NCBI GenBank assembly: GCA_930367205.1
Contig: OV884011.1
Coordinates: forward strand, 41,925,754-41,989,753
Direction: 5' to 3'
DNA length: 64,000 bases
Origin: Acanthosoma haemorrhoidale
Lineage: Eukaryota; Arthropoda; Insecta; Hemiptera; Acanthosomatidae
Numbering within the stretch: position 1 is the stretch's first letter; the number at the start of each line of letters is the position of its first letter. Shown one piece after another: positions 37,835-51,333 of the stretch. Both the position numbers and the translations under genes were made by a program. The notes beneath the pieces were generated by a model, which saw only the letters and a list, made by a program, of their open reading frames with translations, was not told where the DNA came from and searched no databases.

Positions 37835-40800
37835 CTAAGAAGCAGCTTGTACGATCACTTTGACTCCGACAAATGCCTCTCGTGCGGTTGGTAAAATCTG
37901 TTCTGCTGGTAGCAGAAATCCAAAAGTTCCATCATCCCTCAGCTCGAAAGTATAACTGTATTTCACTCCAGCTTTCTCCTTTACCCAGTCTTGAGAATCC
38001 CCTAAGACAATGAAATTGGTAATTGTAATTTATGGCTCAAAGGCATCACATTTATATTTCTAGACCCTCTGAGTCATAACAACGAAGAATTAACTTAACT
38101 TAGTTTTATCTGACAGCACGTTACCATCGATGTTAGAAGGGTGATGGGTTAAACACGACAGGATATGTTTTAAACACTGAGGTTGTAAGAGTGGTAGAGA
38201 GATGAAATAGACAACTCTTACTTCCACTGTTGTGTACTTCAGGAGAAAACCAATGGAGCAAGGGGGTTGAACTTGTGGAAATCCACTTTTGCCACCTAAC
38301 AGTAGTGGAGGAGAACAAATTAAAAATGACCTCATGGAAGAGAGATTTGAGATCCATTAGGATATTATGAGATTGTAAATATTAAGTATATTATGAGTAT
38401 AAGTATAGTATGACTTACTGGTATTGCATTTAAATGGGCATGAAGTTATTTGTTTTAAATTATATGTTAGCATTTAGTTTTAAGGCAGATTGGCTTTGTT
38501 ACTGCGTTTCAGTTTATGTTTAAGGCAGGATTGTAGTAAATAGTTTTCTGTATAGGGCTAATAACATACCAAGTTAAACAGTAGTAGTACATACCAAGTT
38601 TAACATTAATGATATACTAAGTGTACCTAATGGTTTATGATTCAGTACAAGAGTCTCAATGAATTAGTCAATCAAGTTTACTTCTTAAATTCAGTTCCTT
38701 CCCTCGATCTCATTAATGAGATTTGGCACCTGTACCCCTTCAAGTTCACTGAGTTAGTTTTGCTTTCACTTAAGTAGTGCACCAGTATGGTATACAATGG
38801 CTCTGGGCATTCCCAATCGAGCTGTGGTGCAGTTCAATGGTAGCATAGTGGTAAATACCGAAGGTAGCTTATATTTGCTACCTTCACAATCCAATGTTCT
38901 ATACTCAGATGGCTCCTATCGCTTACTGCTATCCCTTCTAATGATAAGTGATGGGGCCCTCTCTTGTTTTTCAATAGTGAGGATACTTAACATAAGTACT
39001 TTCAGCGATCACATGTTGCTATGGATGGAGGAATGGTGGAGGTGTCATCTATTGAACAATAGAAACAAAGAACCTGCACTCTTTCTGGGATTGTTGGTGT
39101 ATTTTATCTGTTCTTTTAGTTTTGGGGCAGTGTAGTATAGCTGGTGGTATAAGTTGGTTTCTTTGTTAATGTAATATCTTTAAATTTATTTAATTCTTTT
39201 AATTAAATTGTCTTCCCTCACTGTTAGGGAAAATCAGATCATTGAACCAGTTGGTCAATAAATACAATGCCAACATTTTTCACATTTAAATGGTTTTCAC
39301 ACATTTATCATTATAACCTACCTACTAACCGAAATGATTACAGCATAGCCTTCCGGTTCTTTGATGTACCTTTAAAATTTAAAATCGTTAAGGTTTTTTT
39401 AACACTGCCAGACATACGAATGACGACTCTCAGCTTTTTGAACATCAAAGCTGCACAACTTTAACTGAGTTGGAAGTCTATAGTTATGAAGTTAATTAAA
39501 AACTATTTCAATAAAATAAATATATCCACTGTTTTAACCTGCTACGCTATAAAGAATATCGCCTGCTCTGCCAACTTCGTATACTTCTCCATCGGAAAAA
39601 AACATCTTGATTGCAGCTATTATTCCGACATACTCCAACCGTTCATAGTCTGTTGGGTACCCGCCGTGGCCATACGGAAGCAAAATGAGCTTGCCGTAAC
39701 TGTGGAAGGTTATGTATGCCTGTAAATAGTATCAGTATAATACACCATAAGTACCCTTAAAAAAATTAAGTAGCATTCTTCAGGACATAGAGAACTATAA
39801 TAAGGAAAGTAAACATATTAGGCACATTGCTGCATCCAACGGACATCCAGAAGAAATTATAAAATCTACAGATTTATATTATTATACCTAATAGATTTAT
39901 TATAATAAGGAATTTGAACATAAAATTCGTACTGGGGGTGAAAATTAACACAAGTGTAACTAAACGTACCATTTGGTGGTAAATTTGGTAGTATTATAAA
40001 CAGAGGAGGGGAAACTTGGGTTCCACGAGTCCAAAATGGTTTCAGTAGAAGCGTGAATGTCAATAGTTTCTGAGGCAAGAGAATACTTGAAGGTTGGCCG
40101 AGTAAATGTTTCAATACTTATAGTCGGTAACTGGGTGTTTGTTGTTTTATTTTCGTGTGTGGTTTCAGTCAGTCTCTGTAAGTTCAGTATCAACTGTAAG
40201 TCCAAAGAATTTCCGATTGTGTCAAAGGTTGGTTGTCAAAATTTACGGAAGAGATTGAATACGTCAAGTGGACGTCGTCTGTAACAATTTATTTTAATTT
40301 TCCAAGTGGTAAACCATAAGTTAGGTAAAATCAAGTAAGTTTGAAGTGTTAGAGATGCGTAATTTGGGTCTGTCTTGAGTATTCCTTGGTCGTATGCACA
40401 ACGTGATGTTGATATTGTATCAGGAGATGTGATTATGTCGGAGGCTTCTTTTATCCATCATATATTGTAATGTGTCGTGCTTTATTTAATTGCTACATCA
40501 TTTTATAATGGTTATGTAGCAAAATTGAAAGTATTTGTGACCCTTAAAAAAAGGGATAAATTATAGTTTTATCACTAATTCTATCATTATTGTAACAAAT
40601 AAGCAGTTCAGAAGCAGTGTTTCAAATAGTATCATAATGTTTGATACATGTTATAACTCAACAAACAGTAAACTGGGGTTTGCGTTTGAAGTCAAACAAA
40701 ATTTTTGAGTTATTGTCTAGGCAACATATGACAAATATAAATAGTGCAAATATACAATATTAATAAAAGTCCATTACGTTTAAGAAAATTATAATAAAGT

Positions 40801-42679
40801 TACAAACCAAAGAGGGAAAAGGGTACGAATAAATAGGTCAACGATCTTGTAAAAAAATCATTAATTTCTAATGTCACCTAAATTTATATTTCGCACAAAA
40901 GTAAGTGGATCACATTATTTAAAAGTATTGCACCTAAACGGTGATGGTTCTAAGCTGTAAGTGTATAGTAGTGAAGGATGTCAGCGCGCATTCCACTAAA
41001 TCATTGTTAGGAAGTTAGCGATTGTTAAATAGAAGGGCTGCGAAAGTGACGTCGTTTTGAAATATAACAACGTACACTCCAGTTAGTGGACTTATTCGCA
41101 ATAAAACGTTGGCTCAAATTGTTCTGTCTACATTATTCATGTAACTATAAGAAATCAGGGCCAATTTTATCCTCGCCAACATTGATGCTTTGTCATTCCG
41201 TCAAAGCCTACGGTTTTAATGTTTCGCTTTTTGGGTCTGCCACGAGTTGGTCTCAAATTCATGACTGGAAGAACCATAGACAAAGACCGTGCTACTCCAT
41301 GTTAAAAGGTAGTAAATATACCGAAAGCCCTCCTTACCACAAGTTGTTTTCTTATTCGCAAGATGTATTGAGATAATGCTTTTGTTTCTGGCTCGGAGAA
41401 CGCATTCGGTCCCCTGTATACATCACTGCAACTGTCATCACTCGTACCAATTCCTCCAAAATGGGCGTCGAAGTTTCTGTTCAAATCGACCCCAATGCAG
41501 CTGGAGTTACTTTTGGACCTGCTCTTTCTCCAAAGTCTATCGGTGGTGTGAGTGTACTCGTAGCCGTCAGTGTTGACCACAGGTAAAAGATAAAAGTCTG
41601 TCTCCTTTATGTAGTCAGACTGCTCGTCTCGTTTGTTCACCAGCTCATTGATTATGTAAAGAACTGTTGCAGGAGCGATCCATTCTCTAGCGTGAATGCC
41701 TAACATAACCCATCTAGATTATAGTTTAACTTAGTTTTTCTTATAATTGAATCATAATAATTTACAAATGTAGCACTGGTTCCTGATTGAACTCACCTCC
41801 GTCAATGAAAGCAGCTTTGGCTCCGGGCACACCTGATGAGACCTTAAGACACTTAATGGGCCTATTTTCGTAAGAGTAACCAACAAGTTCGACTGACACG
41901 CGATCAGGGTATTCCTTCTGCAGAGTTTCCATCCAGTCGTAAATCTCATCCAGGCGGTGGTAATTTCTCAAGCTGAATGCTCCTGGATAGGAATATCGTT
42001 TTATTTCCTTAGAAGCTTTGTAACATTTAACTATAAATATGTAAAAAAAATAAGTTAAATCATTACTTATTGCGGATCTTGGTAGGTTGGAAGTTTGCTG
42101 TTCATTGATTAGCTCTTGAACATTTGCTATAGTAATAGAGTAGTATATGCATCTGCTATTCAAAAAGTGTTCCACAGATTTCAGTTGAAGATAAGGAACC
42201 ATGAACTCAGTGTTCGTCCGATTTTGGAACCACACTTCCAAACCTGAAAGTATCATATAAGTCGAAGTGATTTAAAGCAGGTGTCCTTTATCCTCTCTTT
42301 AAACGAGAACTTAATGTGTAAATCAATAACTAACTCTTGGTAACCTCAAACAACTAAATCCACACCATGGACTCCATGGTGCAACAGCCCTTTCTTATTC
42401 TCGAATGAAGAATTAATTAAAGAATAATTTGTTAATAGTGAACGTACAGATTTGTATAAAATTAATAAGAGAAATAACTTCAAAAATTACATACGCATTT
42501 GAAAAACATAATTAATAATTGAACTTACCAGCTCCTTTGATCAATTCCAGAAGAACACGTTTACCATTGTGAAAAACATTAAAGACTTTTGCTCCTTCGT
42601 ATTGTTTTTCCTTTCCATTTGTTCCTGACTTAGAATATGCCAGTGACAATAGGCCAATAGCTATCACCTTCCAAGTCAT
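37835..42679 (-). CDS. Procarboxypeptidase, M14A family, 6 coding exons (copy 1)
   Basis: A secreted zinc carboxypeptidase that removes C-terminal residues, probably in gut protein digestion. Exons: 42679-42529, 42243-42067, 41982-41797, 41699-41338, 39719-39539, 38001-37835; total 1224 nt, 407 residues. Start MTWKVIAIGLLSLAYS is a signal peptide, matching MAWKV of copy 2, and was preferred over an ATG 9 codons upstream. A propeptide (to about residue 110) precedes the catalytic domain. In bovine CPA numbering I see zinc ligands H69 and E72 (GIHAREW) and H196 (TFHSYG), R127 (KSRS), N144-R145 (DLNRNFD), Y248 and E270 (FELRD), so it should be active. Position 255 is Gln, unlike Ile of A types or Asp of B types, and G253 is Asp. 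A TATA box sits about 40 bases before the ATG. Confidence 0.93.
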
Positions 42680-42717
42680 GGTGACCAAGAACTCGGATAT
42701 TGCCAAGCCGGTGTTAC

Positions 42718-42724
42718 TATATAT
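42718..42724 (-). promoter_or_regulatory. Putative TATA box of carboxypeptidase copy 1
   Basis: On the - strand this reads ATATATAG, about 40-45 bases upstream of the ATG at 42679. The equivalent position in copy 2 also has TATATAAA, which supports it. The 5' UTR would be only some 10-15 bases. Confidence 0.6.
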
Positions 42725-42725
42725 G

Positions 42726-44229
42726 GATGTTTAACTGCTCGTAAAAAATGTCAAAGATTATGTATGTCTCAAGGAAAGATTTATGTTTTTTTCTTACACA
42801 ATACTCTACACCTGTCGCCAATACTTCCTTGGATCCCTCCTCTTCAATACTATCAATACTAAAAAGCCCTTTTAGCTTCGCAACTTCCTCCAATTCAAAT
42901 CAGCAATCGAATCGCGCAATAATTGATCCTACCCTTCCGAGCTGTATTCCCCATCTAAGAAATCTATCTGCTTCCTTGGACGTTTTATTATTATCCGTCT
43001 TATATATTTGGAACCCTAGTCCCAACGTCGGTTTTTTATCCAATCTAACAATTCATAATTCATCATTATTATTCTGTTTATTTATTCTTCATTCATCCCA
43101 GAAACCTTCCATGCATTTTATAATTTCTATGTTTTATTTTTTCATCTCTATTCATTTTTGTTTTTTGTTTCAATTAGCTGCTGTTGGTCCTTCTTTGTAG
43201 TGATCACATATGTGCATAGCCATAGCACATCGTATTATACATTTGTACATAGTATTATTCATAAGTTTAATGTTAGGCATCTTTTTTTTTCAGCTAGACA
43301 TTTCTATTATACTCCTTGTTATTACTGACAAGGATGCATGGCAATGCCTCAGAAAAAAGTTTTGTTTTTTTTCATTTCAGTATATTCGTTATAGAAATTC
43401 TTATTTTACTTTTTTATGAATTGATTTTTTTTTTATTGTCTTTGTTCTATTATTTTAAACTTAATTTCTAACTTTTAAAATGTAAATAAATAGGTAAAGA
43501 TAAACATCAAACAAATTAAAGGGCGTATGCCCCGAATAAAAGTATTTAGGGGACGGTCTGAGTGAGAATTTAGGGAATCCAAGGTCAGGTGATCAACCAC
43601 GTGTTCGTTCTCAAATTATGATCAAATGCTTGGGAAAACAAATCAATTCCTATTTTTGTCAAAGAAAAACTTTATTAATAAAATAAAGAGGATTATCCCC
43701 AATAATATACCGTTGTCATAATATACAACATACTTCTTCAATCCATAGGCACCATTTTAAACTAAAATAAAATATACATATAATAATTGATGTAAATAAA
43801 TTAAAAAAAAAAACTTACACACAAATGCTCAAAACTGGGATACTTGAATAATATTAGATGAAAGGTAACAATAATACAAGTTATCAAATATTTGATTGTC
43901 CTGTAACGTACGGATTTTGATGCTTGGGGGAAATTATGTGTATATGTAAAATAACGTTGAAACTATAATGTCTACGTTATATGGCATATATATAAGTTAA
44001 AGCCAGAGGCATCTATGTCGCATATTAATACGATCATGGGACGTAAACAATCCATATGTATATATACTTTTACCGGGAAATTTTTATTTTATTGTTATTA
44101 TTTTATTCACTTGTATTATCTTCAGTTTTGTACGAAATTCGATTAGGTTTCTGTTTTATTTCTTATGACTGTTATGCATTGTTGTGCTGTTCTGGGTGAG
44201 CACGGAATCATTATTTTCCGACCAGGGTT
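42726..44229. other. Intergenic region between the carboxypeptidase genes, left part
   Basis: It includes open frames at 42748-43200 and 43210-43419 (+) of low complexity, rich in Ser, Phe and Ile. I could not match them to a family. No gene is supported. Confidence 0.4.
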
Positions 44230-44230
44230 T

Positions 44231-44262
<32 letters not shown>

Positions 44263-45800
44263 CCCCTTAGCTCTCGACTGGAAATATAGGATGTAGGAAA
44301 AATAAAGGAAATTATTTGGGATAATGGGTGCCTTTCACTAAGGGGAGTCCTATTTGAAGGTAGTATGAGAAGGATATGGGGTGTGGGATGCCTAAAAGAG
44401 GCGGGTGGATTCAGGAAGGTAGTGAGAGTCTACCTATTGGGGAGCCTAGGGGTACTAGGCATTGGTTTGAAGTCGGCCAGGTAACACCTGGCCTCGGCCC
44501 CTGTAGGGGGGCTGCACTGAGTTGGCCTATCGGCCGGGGAATTATCCTACCCTGAGCAGGTAGAACGGGTATTCTTGCTTCGGTTGAGTCGGCCGGGAGA
44601 TCGACTTCTATCTGGGTGTTGGTCGTTCAGTCCCCGTCAGGGGGCTCGGGTTTGATCACGTCTATCTGTCTCCAGACTTCGGCCGTCCAGCAGTGCTTCC
44701 ATCGGACGGGCATTGGTGGTGGTTGAAGGTCGAAGAAGAGTGGGTTGTGGCAGTGTTGCAACGAGTCGAAAAATTTGATGTGTCGTCCCTTGATGAAATC
44801 TTGAATGGTGAGCACTTCAAATTTTTCGTGAATGTCGTTTGCCTTCATTCAGTGGAACGGGGTGTGTGTGAGGGAGGCACGGAGAACTCTGTTCTGAAAT
44901 TGCTGAAGCGTTTTTAGAGTGTTAGGAGTCAGATACTTGAACAGTGGGGTCCCGTACATTAAAGCAGGTCTCAGGACGCTCTGGTAAATCAGTAGCTTGA
45001 GGCGTACTGATAAGGCCGGGCTGTAAAGTAGGTGTCCTAGGCTGTAGAACTTTTTCCTAACACTCTTTAGCTTCTTGCTGAGATGTGTCGTGAACGAAAA
45101 GTGTCTGCCAAGGGTAATCCCAAGGTAGCATAGCTTGTTGCTGACGGTGCACTCTTTGCCGTCTTAGACGAAGGATTTTGGTAGTTTCTTATGCCCTGAT
45201 TAGTAAATAAATATAATTCCTTGCGTCTTGGCCGGGTTGACTTTGATGTTGACGGCGTTGAGTTTCACAGCAATGTGTTGACTGGCGCTCTCAGCAAATT
45301 TCAGGGCTCTGGTTGAATTAATGCTTGTGCTGTAGACACCTATGTCGTCTGCATAAGCCGATACCTCGCAGTTAGGGTACGAGGCTCCTACGATGTGGAT
45401 GGTGTAGATGTTGAACAGCAGGGGGCCTAGCACTGATCCTTGGGGGACACCGGCAGTGTATTTTCTTCGGGTCGTAGACGTGGTGCCTATCCGAACCGAA
45501 AAAGTTCTGCTGTGAGGTATGAAGTCATCAGGTTCTGTAGCTTATCGGAGAATTCATATTCCCTCAGACGTTGGAGTTGGGTGTAGTGGTCCACAGAGTC
45601 GAAGGCTTTCGAACAATCCAATATAGTGAGATCATAGCGGTAGCTCTGTCGCTCCGGACGTTCGATGCGACGTGGTGTTGCAGTCTCACCAAGTTGTTAT
45701 CCGCACTTAAGCCTGTGCTGAAACCAGTCTGCTCTGGTGGGATGACTTCTTGTGTATCGCAGTGCTCGGAGAGATGTAGGTGGATGATTCTCTCGACGAG
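44230..45800 (-). mobile_element. Jockey-like retrotransposon, decayed (family 1, copy B)
   Basis: A T run at 44230-44262 is the tail. The 3' UTR and RT then follow copy A at 2252-3780 closely, by eye around 85-90%. Frames are broken: 44627-44848 (C-terminal end), 45200-45433 (SAYADDIGVYS active site) and 45564-45800 (EQTGFSTGLSADNNLVRLQH). Similarity to copy A stops abruptly near 45800, the 5' truncation point. No target duplication was recognised. Confidence 0.88.
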
Positions 45801-46557
45801 CCTTGGTAGGGGAATGGAGCAGCCATTGAAATATATACATACTGAAAGGTGGGGAAAGGCAAAATACCCCATACTTGTTTCATAGTAAAGCCTCTCTATT
45901 TAGACTTCAAAATCAGAACAGAACATCTTAACTCGAAATCAACTGAGACAGAATTAATGATGAAAGGGGCCGAATATACTTGTGGTAGACTAAAGTAGGC
46001 TATTATTTCAGGTTAGTAGGACCTCGACCACCCAACGGGAAATAAAGGTGTCATTAAGAATGATTACATTTTTAATTTTTTTAATAATATTCTAGTTTAA
46101 TCATCTATAACCTTGTCAAATTTTGCCACAAACCTCATCTTCCTTTCAGATCACATGACGAGGTATGTTTTGGCAGTATTTATTCCAACTGGACAAAGTA
46201 CAAAACTGCTTTAACTTAATGTAACTTATACCCCTTTCATAGCCCCTTTAAGTTTACAGATAATTATAAAACCTCAGGCGAATCTATTTACAAATTATTT
46301 TTGTATTTCCTGTAGCATCGCTGCATTATATACAGGTTTTGTTATTTTATAAAAAACTTGGGAGTTACACTGTTTATACGTCCTGTTCATCAGAATGAAC
46401 AAATAAAAACGGGATAGAACTTTTTTTAGTCGTTTTTATATTTTTTAAATATTATTTTTTGCATATGGGTGAAAAGGTAAATAAAAAGAAGTTGTCTATA
46501 AAGTATGTATATAATAATTTACAGCGGAATTATACAAATTAATCGCAAGTCAATTCC
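45801..46557. other. Intergenic region between the carboxypeptidase genes, right part
   Basis: It contains a dispersed repeat at about 46235-46302 and the 3' flank of carboxypeptidase copy 2. Confidence 0.45.
46235..46302 (-). repeat. Dispersed repeat, copy 2
   Basis: Inverted relative to 24772-24845. It shares AGCCCCTTTAAG, TTTACAGATAATTAT and GAATCTATTTACAAATTAT. Confidence 0.6.
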
Positions 46558-49500
46558 TCACTTTCTCTTTGTGGCAGATTCCAGCATCACTTTAACTCCA
46601 GCGAAAGCTTCGTTTGCTGTCGGCCTGATGAACCTCGTGGGAAGGATAAACCCATACCTTCCAGTATCCCTCAGCTCGTATGTAAAGGCGTATTTCACTC
46701 CGGCTTTATCTTTTACCCAATCATAAGCTCCTCCTAAAATCATATATAAATATTAAATGAACACTATTCGTATATAAAAAGGGAAACTATTTTTGTCTCC
46801 ATGCCACTATCATTTTTTTTTTATTATGAAAGGGAGGAACCAATGAACAAATAGGAGGAAGGAAGTATAGCTTCTCTAAGGAGGGCCAGGAGAAGAAAAA
46901 GGTTGAGGTTGTACTGGCTCGAAGTTCTGAACCACATCTCGGAGATACGAATTGGAGTGGTGCTTCACAGGATTCGCTGATTTAGAGGAAAGAAAAGAAG
47001 GAAATGGTCAATTGGCACCATGGAGAACATGATTTTTTATGGACTATTGACAGCTATAACTGCTGGCTATTGACTATTGACCAGCTGTTTCCTTGCAATA
47101 ATTAACAAAATTGCAATAGAAATAGAACTAGCCTGCTTATCTAGGTGACTCTTTCTAGTAGAAAGATGCCACTCAGCCTATGAGGTTCTCGGTCAGCTCT
47201 TAATTTTCCGATCTTCTTCAGTCACCTTCTTCGGCTCATCGCCATACATCACCCCGTATCGGGTGCTAAGGTCTCGACATCTTAATCATCTTAATCATAA
47301 AACATATCTAACCTGCTGCTGGATAAAGGATGTCCCCGGGAGTCCCTACTCTGTAACGTTCTCCTCCAGACCTGATCATCTCAGATGCAGCCTTCTTTCC
47401 GATGGCTTCCAACTCTTTATAATCTACTGGGTACGCTCGGTGATCGTAGGCATATGGCAGCAAAATCAATTGACTGTAACTGTGGAATGCTATGTACGCC
47501 TGGAAAAGAGATGTAAATGATTGTAATTTGCTATAAGTAATGTATACAGATCACTTATGAGAGCTCATAATAATCCAGATTCAAAATTGAATTGGATTGC
47601 TTGTTTCGGCTTGAATTGATGAAAAGAAAATTTTCACCAAATTTTAGTATGGAAAGAATGTTTGTATAAGGTCCATTCGTGGTTCTTGCACTCCCAACGA
47701 ACATCTACGCTATATTTTGACCATGTCACATGTCGCTTGCGACAAAAAGCCGATAATAAATCTGACAAAAATGTGTTATTATTTTCATCAATTTAAGTCG
47801 ATTTCTTACTAAGTCGTCTACCAGGCTTGGAAAAAACATTAGGTCTTAGTTAAAACTAGTGGATAATTTTATTTGTTCGATGAGGTAAATGAAATATATT
47901 AATTTTCTTTTTGCAATTTTCCCATTTAATCGGATTTCTTTTAAATTATATGTCCCATCATCCCAAATAATTTACTTCCAAGTTTGAGAGCTAAGAAAAA
48001 GAACGGAGACTAAAAATACCCCTCCTAACCCCCCTAGCTAACCCTCCTTCAAGCTCTAGGACTCCACAAAGAACGCAATTAATACAAATAGCAATGAGTT
48101 TTAACTCATTAATTTATTCTTTCTCCCACGACCTTTTTAGCGAAGTAGATAAAAATGACCACATGTCGGAAAGCTGACCACTACACTATCAGGTAGCCTC
48201 ATGAGGAAGTGGACATTCAGATTCTAATCACTTGACAGGAAGCATTGATATAACAATCGTTATTATTCATCATTGAGTGACCAACCGAGGTAAGAATATC
48301 GGTTAATTTATTAAACTCCCAATTATTCAACTCGAGAAATTTAATTTTAGCCCTACTTCTGGGGGTCTATTAAGGTGGGGCTTAACTTTTTAGGATGCTT
48401 TTCCCGTCACACTTCATTCATAATGTGTGGTACTAGTGAGTGAAGAAGCAGCCTCAAATGATGTAGTTGACAGTATTCCTTTCCTGATGAAAACAAACAT
48501 ACCATCGTTCGAAAATTATTTAAATATTTTTTGTTTGTTAAAAATATATCCTTACATTACCATTTGGTACTAAATTTAAGGCGACCAATAAATGGATAAA
48601 CCCATAAAAATTAATTTGATGCACAAATACAGTTTTTCTGGTTTCCTGTAAAGTTGTGGTTTTCGGACTTACGTGGTATCACGGCTAAAGCTATGATATA
48701 TCGAAGTGATCGGTGGGAATGTGCAAGATGTTTAAGACCAGCACATAACTAGAGTAGGGAAAATATTCTAGCGTCCAGAGTACACTAATAATTCCCATTA
48801 TTAGATGGGGTCAGTCACCACATTTAGATAATTTACAAAACTCTCTTCCTTACCACAACATTTTTTCTTATTTTCATGAAAAATTGTGAGAAAGCTCTCG
48901 TTTCTGGCTCAGAGAAGGCGGCAGGTCCTCTGTAAGTCTCTTGACAAGTGTTACTACTCGTACCAATTCCTCCAAAATGGGCGTCGAAGTTTCTGTTCAA
49001 ATCGACTCCAAGGCAGCGGCCGTTTCCTCTGGACCTGCTCTTTCTCCAAAGTCTATCGGTGGTGTGAGTGTACTCGTAGCCGTCGGGGTTGAAGACTGGC
49101 AGAAAATAGAAATCCAAGTTCTTCAAGTATTCTGGTTGCTTAGCACGATTCTCCACCACCTCGTTGATTATGTAGAGCACAGTAGCCGTGCTGACCCATT
49201 CTCTGGCGTGAATACCTGAAACATTCCAAGTAACATTCAGGAAGTTTTCGTTAAGATTAAATCGCTAATGTAATGATAAGACTAATGCAGTCTTGGTTCT
49301 AGTCGATCTCACCTCCATCAATGAAAGCAGCTTTGGCTCCGGGCACACCTGAGGAAATCTTAAGGCATTTAATGGGCCTCTTTTCGTATGAGTAGCCAAC
49401 CAGTTCAATTGATACACGGTCAGGATATTTCTTGTGGAGAGTTTCCATCCAGCTGTAGATATCATTCAGGCGGTGATAACTTTCCAAGCTAAATCCCCCT

Positions 49501-51298
49501 GAAAAAAAATTTTTAATTTGTTCTGCGAAAACAAATACTTTTTAAGGATTAATTATAACACCTTTCTAGAAATTAGTATTGCTGATTGGCAGAAACTCAA
49601 TTAAAGCAATCCTGTCAAAAGGCATAAGGAATTGGAAATGAGGAACTATAAATAGTAGACATTGACAAGAAAGTAATTTCGGTTTTTTAGTGTTAAATAA
49701 AACTTATTTTTTTCTATACAAAAAATGAACTTTAATCAGTCAAATACCTTCTATTCTGTTCGATGACCTTTTGTCATCTTTCTGGTAACTTCATGATCCC
49801 GTGCTCATAGAACTTCTGGTCCTTATTATCAAAAAACTCAACCAAGTGCGATTTGAGGTCATTGTTATTACTGATAATTTTAACAGAAGTCTTGTAAGCT
49901 TCTTAACAAGTCCAAGACGTCTTATATCATTTTCAATTGTTGCGTGTGATACATTTAACTTTTTTTGCAATCTCTCGCACAGTTATATGACGATTCGAAT
50001 CAATTATGGCTTTCATTTCGTCATCATCAACTTCAGAAGGTCGACCAGAACGTTTGTCATCTTTCAGTGAAAAATCTCGAAAACGAAATTTTTTAAACCA
50101 ATTCTGTCACGTGCGTTCTTCTGTTAAACAATCAACACCATTTCTCTTTGTGAGCCTCAGCCGCTTTCTTGCCTTTATGAAAATAAAAAAGTAAAATGTG
50201 TCAAAAATGCTTATTTTTGCACTCCATGTTAAAACTGACAGCTGTAAACAGAATTACACGGAATTTCTTTCTATAGCAACCTAAAGGTATCGAATACCAA
50301 ATCTCAAAAGAAAAAAAATCTATCATTGACAAAAGAATAACGAAACAAACATAACGCTATCTACTGGTGCAAACCGAAATCACTTTCTTGTCAACCCAAT
50401 ATTATTCTAGCAGGTCTCCTTGAGTTAGCATGAGCCAATGATAATAGTATTATACGTTATTTTATTGAGAATATACGAGGAGGTATGTTAAATGTTAAAC
50501 TGAACTCGCAATCACATACCTTATTATTAACTATTTTAAGAAATATTATAATAGATAAGATTTAGTTGATTTAACTTAATTTTTACTTTTTAAGAGGGCA
50601 ATTGTAACTAATCTAGAAAGTAAATTCGCAAAGAAGGCGGTCGGGAGGGATCTTTAATAATTTCTTCCTCTTTTCTCTTTTAAATTGTAAAGAAAACATG
50701 CGATAATAATATAACTATAGTTACCTGTTCTTCTACTTAGTTTATTTGAAACATATTCTGCGTTGATTCTCTGTTGAACATTTGCAATTCCAATAGAATA
50801 TTCGACGCGCTTTTTATCCAAATAGCGTTCGACAGATTTCAGTTTGTTTGGCTTCACCAAGAGCTCCGCGTTCGTTTGGTTTTGTGTCCATACATCCAGC
50901 CCTGAAATTATAATAAGTCGTATTTAACTACATATCGTTCATTTCTTGTATCACGTGCATCATGTAAGGACCACTATCTATCTAAACCCTACACTGTTAG
51001 AGGGTAATAGATCTTCCCAAGAGAGTGAGAGAGTCCCCTCAAAAGACAATGGCCCACCCATGTTGAGACATGTACATGGGACATGTATAGACATTACATG
51101 ATCCACTATAGCTTGGGAGACTGCTACATTACTAAATCACACAAACTCACCTGCTTCGTTGACCAAAGTGTTAAGTATCCGATGGCCAGGGTGCAATAAA
51201 TTGAACACTTTCGCCCCTTCATAGTTAGCCTTTCCATCTGTACCAGTTATGGAACAGACCAGCGACATCAACACTACGAATGCCACCTTCCAAGCCAT
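46558..51298 (-). CDS. Procarboxypeptidase, M14A family, 6 coding exons (copy 2)
   Basis: A tandem paralogue of the 37835-42679 gene with a secreted zinc carboxypeptidase role. Exons: 51298-51151, 50901-50725, 49498-49313, 49215-48854, 47499-47313, 46733-46558; total 1236 nt, 411 residues. Exons 2-4 (177, 186 and 362 nt) have exactly the same lengths as in copy 1, and all introns share phase. It starts MAWKVAFVVLMSLVCS, a signal peptide, followed by a propeptide and then the catalytic domain beginning near FSLESYHRLND. Zinc ligands H69 and E72 (GIHAREW) and H196 (AFHSYS), plus R127, N144-R145, Y248 and E270, are all present. Position 255 (bovine numbering) is Tyr in GGAYDW, a bulky residue suggesting A-type preference. 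A dibasic RR near the pro/mature junction may be the trypsin activation site. Intron 2 holds a mariner MITE. Confidence 0.94.
47952..47999 (+). mobile_element. Jockey family-1 3'-end scrap
   Basis: ATCCCAAATAATTTAC followed by AAGTTTGAGAGCTAAG and an A-rich run matches the extreme 3' end of the 2252 and 44230 copies, here in + orientation. It is under 50 bp and lies in intron 4 of carboxypeptidase copy 2. Confidence 0.6.
49658..50399 (-). mobile_element. Deleted mauritiana-type mariner in carboxypeptidase intron 2
   Basis: The left end contains TTGACAAGAAAGTAATTTCG. The inverted right end is TTGGGTTGACAAGAAAGTG followed by ATTTCGG. Both are flanked by TA (49656-49657, 50400-50401). The - strand carries an N-terminal transposase part (GRPSEVDDDEMKAIID, HITVREIAKKLNVSHATI) and a C-terminal scrap (GIMKLPERWQKVIEQN), with the catalytic core deleted. 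At 742 bp it is non-autonomous. Confidence 0.9.
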
Positions 51299-51333
51299 GA
51301 TGACGAAGTGGTATATCTAATTAATTCTTACGA

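Noticed and set aside
38797..39135. 112-codon + strand frame
   Set aside because: Lies in the last intron of carboxypeptidase copy 1, on the opposite strand; no domain.
42748..43200. 150-codon + strand frame
   Set aside because: Low-complexity composition with no motif or splice context; not supported as a gene.
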